This document shows positions 58,216-64,000 of a stretch of DNA of 64,000 nt, in pieces. Location of the stretch: contig CP136064.1 in the NCBI GenBank assembly GCA_032622095.1, positions 110,598,004 to 110,662,003 of the forward strand. The letters run 5' to 3'. The position numbers and the translations under genes were made by a program. Every line of letters begins with the position of its first letter. Position 1 is the stretch's first letter. The notes below the pieces were generated by a model that was given only the letters and a program-made list of their open reading frames with translations, ran no database searches and was not told the DNA's origin. This DNA comes from Siphonodentalium dalli (lineage: Eukaryota; Mollusca; Scaphopoda; Gadilida; Siphonodentaliidae).

Positions 58216-58295
58216 GGCACGAGTGATGTCGCGGAAGGATAGAACGAGAGGCGCTTGCGCCTCGAGTTCTATCCCTCCGCGACAGCACGAGTGTC
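58216..58295. repeat. Strong GC-rich hairpin in the FB2 loop
   Basis: GTCGCGGAAGGATAGAAC pairs with GTTCTATCCCTCCGCGAC, and AGAGGCGC with GCGCCTC around a two-base turn (about 58228-58283). Flanking CACGAGTG motifs are directly repeated on either side. Much more GC-rich than its surroundings. Confidence 0.75.
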
Positions 58296-58975
58296 GTTCT
58301 AGGTTTATTACATGCTTCGCGTCCTAGAATCCGTGCATTAAAAATACATGATTAGAATGTTTATTTAGGCTCATACAGGGCGTGTTTGTCATGTGTGATG
58401 ATTCTTTTATTTAAATAGTTCCAGTTTCATGGTTGAGGCGAACGTCATGTACGTCATTTTACGTCAACGATATGTGTATGGAACGTACGTTCCATACCGA
58501 TTTGTGAATATGGAACAGCAATAATACTGTACTTCTAGGAACAAGCGTGTAATAAAGCGCAGAATGTAGCGTGGTGGAGATATTTGGTGTGTACGATAAT
58601 TCAATGTCGTTTTTGGATTACAAAATGGCTTAATAACGCATTTATCGCCATTGCCGCCATATAATGTCTCACACAACCCAAAGTATTATATTCATTGTAT
58701 GATGTTACTCCGGGACATCATGATGCGCAATTCTATTTAAAATTTCAACCAGAATGGTGCCCATTATTGAAGAATCTTGCATTCATGAGCATTCGTGCTC
58801 AAGTAATCCGTGTCCCTTGAAACAGTTGGCAATTTGAGCGAGGTATTTACAGATGAGCAGGATTGTTTAAAACGAAGAACCGAGTAGCAGTAACACATTG
58901 AATGACTGATCGTTATTTATGCCAGTTACCTTTGATATAATCAATAAGAAATTACTTAAACCCGACAATAGAAGG

Positions 58976-59410
58976 TCAATCTTTCTCAAAGGATATTATT
59001 CCAAGTGCTACCAGACATGATGGTACATATGAGGTGGATATGTCGTGGATACCATTATCGAAGTCTGGGCTAGACGAGATTGATGCGGGTTCACACCCGA
59101 CTTGATTGGGCGAAAATGGGACCGATTTTAAAGCTAGATGTGAGATAAGGAACATCTCATTTTGCCATCCGATAAATACATGACCACTTCGATAAGAAAT
59201 GATAATTTGTTCACACTCACTGAAGCAACCGTATTTGAAGCAGTGATTTTGATTCTGAGTCAGTGCCTCCATTAATCTTTTATATATACAATCTACAATT
59301 GCTGTACAATAGCTTCGACCCACAGAAGACGGTCGTGATAACACCGAGTGAATTTTTCCAGACACTAAATCACCATCGCCGCTTTCATTGACTAGTGTCC
59401 AATAACGCAA
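58976..59410 (-). CDS. Unrecognised open frame, 144 codons, in the FB2 loop
   Basis: I do not recognise this sequence. It has several Cys (for example CFKYGCFSECEQ) and no signal peptide or membrane segment that I can see. It is the longest frame in the loop, so if FB2 encodes anything it may be part of this. It could equally be chance or an exon of an unrelated gene. Confidence 0.25.
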   Translation of the reverse strand: MRYWTLVNESGDGDLVSGKIHSVLSRPSSVGRSYCTAIVDCIYKRLMEALTQNQNHCFKYGCFSECEQIIISYRSGHVFIGWQNEMFLISHLALKSVPFSPNQVGCEPASISSSPDFDNGIHDISTSYVPSCLVALGIISFEKD

Positions 59411-61559
59411 AGAAGATGAGATTCAGAAAAATATATCGTTCGTCGTACAAAATTAGTTCAGATTTTGCATCTTCTGAAAAATTGTTTGATCAGTGATAAA
59501 CATAAGAATAGTCCAGAATGAGAATCCCTCCTGTGTGTCTAACTTAATTATGCAGTTTCTGTTGAACAAGATCGCCACAAAGGACCGCCTTATTTGCAAT
59601 ATATGAACGCGATAACCTTCAGAAATATAACTGTTGTTTCCAAATTTGTGGAAATGTAAACTTGTCTACGTTATGTTATATTTGAACGGCCCATATTCAG
59701 ACCAGGAGACATGCTGCTGTTGCAAGCACCATTGGTGTTTGAAACGTAAAACTCATGTCATTAATGTTTCAATCGGGCTTTATTCAATATTCGTATTTAC
59801 AGGCAACACCGGCGGAAAACAATATGGCGAATAATTCCTCGTCCCCATATCGTCCTGATTGAACAAAGACATATGCACGTATTCCCCACACGCTGTTCAG
59901 TAAATACTAAACTACGGCTATCGTGTCCAGTTACTGATTTCGCTCAGCACATTCAGAGTTGTTATGGATGAGTTATCGTAGATCAGATTCTGGTCTGCAC
60001 AGAAGTTGTTGCTATTTGTCATTTCTGAGATGCAGAGACAAATTACACCAAGACTCGTGATCCCATTTTGTTTTACCCATTTGCACATCAAACACTATCA
60101 CAATATAATATCAGGATACGCACTATAGACGGTCCACTCACGTCGCACATAGTGGGGTAACAAAAGATACATTTGAATTGAACTGTAACACATCTGGCGT
60201 TAGATATGACCGGTGGGTGGAATTATAATGCTTTAATCATGAACGGCCATAATCAATATATGGTATGTTTTCAGACATCCGACCCGCTGGCATCAGCAGG
60301 TCCCTAACCGCATTATTTTTGGACTTATCTAGTTAGTTATTATACGCTTCCTGGTATCAACCTTTGTATGGCATGAAAAAAAATAATTGCAATTGTCGTC
60401 CTTTTCATTTTGTTGTCATAATGAGCTAAAACTTACACTGGGATACCAAACGTTCAAAATGTATCGGTCTACATGATAAAACTCCATGCCAATTATCCGA
60501 TCTATATGTTGTTTTCTGAGTGTACAGCCTTTCAGAAGTAATCCTACCTACTCATCAGCATAGAAAGATATGGGTAATATGAGTGTTCATCTAGCATGGG
60601 ATAACTGTCAGTATTTTGGGTACCTCGTCTTACAAGCAATTGTTCAGTCACTTCGAGGGCAAATGAGGTGACACGAGACTCCAGTACCATACTATACAGT
60701 GTAAGATACAATCGAAATGTATAGGAACATAGTTTGACAGTTGTATGTGATTTACCACATCGCTGGTATTTTCGTTGTTGGAAATGTCACTTAGAGCCTT
60801 GACTTTGCTTTGCAACTTATCTACTGCTAGTACAAGCAAATAAATCCCACCGTTAAGCAGCTGACAAACTACAAGAGGGATATCAACCAGGTTTACATCT
60901 CCTTGTGTGCGAAATATGTGTCATGGAAAATAATCCGGTAAATGTTAGAATACAAAGTTCAACGATTCTATTGCGTGATGATGAAACAGAACGAACGTGT
61001 ATAATGTGACGGTTTGATAATTTGCGGACTGGGCAGCAATTTCTATTGGTCAGTGAGATCCATTTATACTTACTTTTAGAACGGTATACATGAGACCCAA
61101 TGTATCAGTAGCTCCGTTATTGTAATCACGCCTCGTTGATAAGAGGGTAACCAACGATTCGTATCAACATGAGTTATTTGATGAGGTATATATATCCGAA
61201 TTGGTTAATTGGTTAATTCTGTTATTCGTGGTCGCATTTTGTTACAAATAGCCATAGAGAGTGCCAAGTATGCTTAAATATCGTGTTAGATGTAATATAT
61301 CCCACACAATTTCCTTATTCTTTTCGCAAAGATAGTCAGACAGCCATCTGCCTTAGACTAATCATGTTCATTGTGAAATAATTTGCACGACATGCCACCG
61401 ATTTTGAAGAACAAATCTTACTTGAGCGCGAATGAATGCAAATTTTGTCGATCCTCTCACCCGTGGGTACAATCAGGTTTTCATTTCAATAGAACTGGAC
61501 ACTGTTACGTGATAGTATTGCAAAATGATATGAATATAATAGGACTATTGGCTTTATAA
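59411..61559. other. FB2 loop sequence without recognised feature
   Basis: Unique-looking sequence. No domain, RNA gene or clear repeat was recognised on either strand. Confidence 0.4.
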
Positions 61560-62884
61560 GACATTGCATTGCGATGGTGGTGTTAATTGCGACGTGACAT
61601 ATTTTACAATTTCCATCCATATACCGGCAACCGTTTTGGCAGCCATTTTGGGGTTAATATGTCATGTACATGTAGTAACCGACGACGGCATGAAATTATC
61701 GTACATACAAATTATATCCACCCACGCTGCAATATTGTCTTTACGCATTTCGAGAAGATGACAAAAAGAGGTTTTTGATTAGTTTCGGACTAAACTAATT
61801 AAATATTTAATTAAAAATTGGGACCAGGATGTGCTTTGTGTACCGGTTTGACTTAAATGTTCTAGTCGATGGATCGGGATATACACATTACATAAAACTG
61901 TAGCAGCTTATCAACGGCCGTTGTGTTAGTTAAGCCATTTTGGCAAGTAATCGTGCGTTCTTACAAATTTTACAATTCCCACCTATTTACCGGCCACCAT
62001 ATTGGCAGCCATCTTGTGTTATTAGGCCAGTTTTTAAACCAAGACGGAACGAAATTACCGTATACACTAATTATCTCCACCCTTAATCCATTATTTTCAT
62101 TTTTGCATCCCGGAAGAAGACAAAATGCATTTTTAGATTATCTTTTTGGGGAAAAAATCTAAAATTTGTTAACAAATTGAGTCAGGATGTACATTATGCA
62201 ATATTGTTACTTTAATGCTCGGCTGCGTCGATCGAAACATATATATTGGACAATAACTTAGCAGTCCATCAACGGCCGTTGTGTTAATTTCGCACTTTGG
62301 CACATAATCGTGCGTTATGTGTGCCTTACACCACAGCCTGCCGCCTCTCAGCTTTAGGGGGAGGGTTGATTTTTCTGCCTTTGATAAAAAATAATGCGAC
62401 CAAAATCGATAAGTGATATATTATAACATAGCTAATTGGCAGTAGTTTCCCATGGTATAAACTAATTGGGCATAACCATCTTACTTCTGATTTTATAAGA
62501 AACGAAAGACAACGCTTTGCGTGAATCGTCATATTTTTCTCACCCTAAAAATTATTTTACGTCACATGACGTCATAACTGTTATTCCGAGATTCAATGGT
62601 TACATGTATTATCTTACTCTTGTTATCGCCCCATTCACAGGTATCAAAATTGGACGAATATCTCATCTCAAAAGGTGTGAATATACTCTGTCAAATATGT
62701 CGGCTTTATTGAAAAAAATACCGATTTTATCAACAGATGCCTCAATAAAACCACGCGGTGCGAAAAAAGTCCGCCTATCTGACAAAGCCAACATACGGAT
62801 TCCGAAAGTTAAGTGTTCATGCTAACCAAAAATGTAGGTCTCATAAATTCCCTATCCAGGCGACACCTATGTCCATATTTGCCT
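61560..62884 (-). repeat. FB2 right arm with two ~355-bp subrepeats
   Basis: Copy A (about 61575-61925) and copy B (about 61935-62285) share, in order, GGCAGCCAT, AAATTA(T/C)CGTA(C/T)A, GAAGA(T/A)GACAAAA, CAGGATGT and CAACGGCCGTTGTGTTA. The outermost 600 bp (62285-62884) is single-copy and mirrors the left arm closely. Confidence 0.75.
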
Positions 62885-62921
62885 AGACTATTATCAATCT
62901 GGATGTCAACACTACATGTAT

Positions 62922-64000
62922 TAGTCCAGGAGATATTGGTCGACCTCTGCACCCCCCCCCCCCAGGACTCAACTTCACCCCACTAATTTTCTTCCTTAAG
63001 GTATCCTCTAATTTTTTTCACTTGTTAACAAGAAAAAAAAGTGGCCGCAGAGACTCCAGACAAGATGGCGTCCATCATGGCGGCCATTTTTTTAAAATGC
63101 ACCATGTCTCTTTGATCGCCGTTATAGTAAAGATGATATCACATGCGGTCTTGTTTTCTGCTCGATTCGTTATGCTAATATACAACTCTTACAAATTAGC
63201 CAAAAATCCAACACCAGAATCCAATATGGCCACCGAAATGTAAAAATATGCTATTTATCTGACATGTTACCACCTTTCGTTTGTCTCTGTGGGAAAATGT
63301 TGGCATCTTTGCGTCATGTTATACATTTATCATATAGAGGAGTCATTTTCGACCACATGGGGACCATAATATACATTCATTGCGGGATATTTTTGTCCGA
63401 TATCACGTTTTCCCAAATGCCGGTATAATAGGTCAAAGCCGAATCTACGTTAATAACGCGATGTAATGTTTCGAATCAATGAATGTTATTGCTATTATAA
63501 CAACACCCATGCATATATATGTGCAGGAGATACTCGAGCTATGATTCCTCTTATACCTGAGTTGAGGAATATTTACTACCCAAATCCAAGATGGCGGCCA
63601 AAATGGCCACCAGAAATAAAAAATCGCCGAAAATCGCGGATTTTAACATCAGTGAGCATTATTGTCATGAAAACTCCACACCTGCTTACTATTGTGAGTT
63701 GGGAACACCTAGGCGAAGAACTTTCCTTGTACCATATCCAAATAAAAGTACCCCAAATCCAAAATGGCGCCCACAATGGCGGACAGATTTTGAAAAATTA
63801 CCGAAATTTCCTCATATTCACATCATTAGGCATTATTGTCGAGACAACTCCATCCATGCGTATAGTTGAGTTGGAAATACTGAGGTGAAGTAATTACCTT
63901 ACATCTCAAGCAAGAAATGGTTTTCCAAATCGAAGATGGCGGCCAAAATGGCGACCGAAATTTGAAAATACGCCTACATTCCTTTACTTTCTTAGGATGG
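62922..64000 (+). mobile_element. Second copy of FB1, left arm, cut by the window end
   Basis: TAGTCCAGGAGATATTGGTC starts at 62922, and the sequence follows 2933-4010 closely, including the poly-C tract, CAAGATGGCGTCCA(T/C)CATGG and the subrepeat order. A 13-bp deletion near 63229 and scattered substitutions distinguish it. Open frames across 63466-63888 parallel those in the first copy. The other arm would lie beyond the window. Confidence 0.88.

Larger units (their letters stand above)
57038..62884. mobile_element. Giant foldback element FB2, 5.85 kb
   Basis: AGGCAAATATGGACATAGGT at 57038 is mirrored exactly at the right end, and matching continues inward for over 1 kb on each side: GTCGCCTGGA(G/T)AGGGAATTT, ATACCTG(A/T)GA and ATGACGATTCACGCAAAGCG are all mirrored. 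Arms run to about 58190 and 61560. The right arm contains two ~355-bp subrepeats. No target duplication is clear. The loop of about 3.4 kb has one unrecognised 144-codon frame. The sequence differs from FB1 but the build is the same. Confidence 0.78.

Noticed and set aside
59085-59110. A second tRNA-like B box (GCGGGTTCACACCCGAC)
   Set aside because: No A box lies at a suitable distance upstream and there is no SINE-like body.

Overview
This is eukaryotic, animal DNA: an AT-rich, repeat-dense 64 kb with one recognisable host gene split by GT-AG introns. The mixture of hAT, pogo-like, Harbinger-like and TTAA-flanked elements, a tRNA-derived SINE and a broken copy of a protein family common in aquatic invertebrates suggests a marine invertebrate. 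The species cannot be read from the window.

Host gene. A complete OLA1 (Obg-like ATPase 1, YchF family) gene lies on the minus strand from the ATG at 54501 to the stop at 24650. It has ten coding exons joining to 1191 nt (396 aa plus stop). All nine introns are GT-AG and reading-frame phase is kept at every junction. The acceptor-like sequence just upstream of the ATG suggests a 5' UTR intron whose first exon was not found. One residue stands out: the normally acidic fourth position of the NxxE (G4) motif reads Lys.

Mobile DNA inside OLA1. Intron 8 holds an intact-looking hAT element (27787-31359, 888-codon transposase, perfect 8-bp target duplication) and a short hAT relative. Intron 3 holds a 5.2 kb hAT with a frameshifted transposase and further elements nested in it. 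Intron 4 holds a pogo-like element with another element inside. Intron 1 holds a hAT element inside a TTAA-flanked MITE. Several MITEs end within about 10-55 nt of splice sites.

Left of OLA1 (1-24.6 kb). A short tandem repeat and a Harbinger-like MITE are followed by a giant 5.05 kb foldback element (2933-7980), a retrotransposon scrap, a 2.1 kb minisatellite of 45-bp units, several tandem repeats (one built from a snapback MITE), and a dismembered pseudogene (18.2-21.8 kb) split by a tandem array and a composite foldback.

Right of OLA1 (54.5-64 kb). Two TTAA elements share one TTAA. A second giant foldback (57038-62884) is followed 39 bp later by the start of another copy of the first foldback, which runs off the window. 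The arms of both foldback families are built from degenerate subrepeats carrying YY1-like AAGATGGCGGC motifs.
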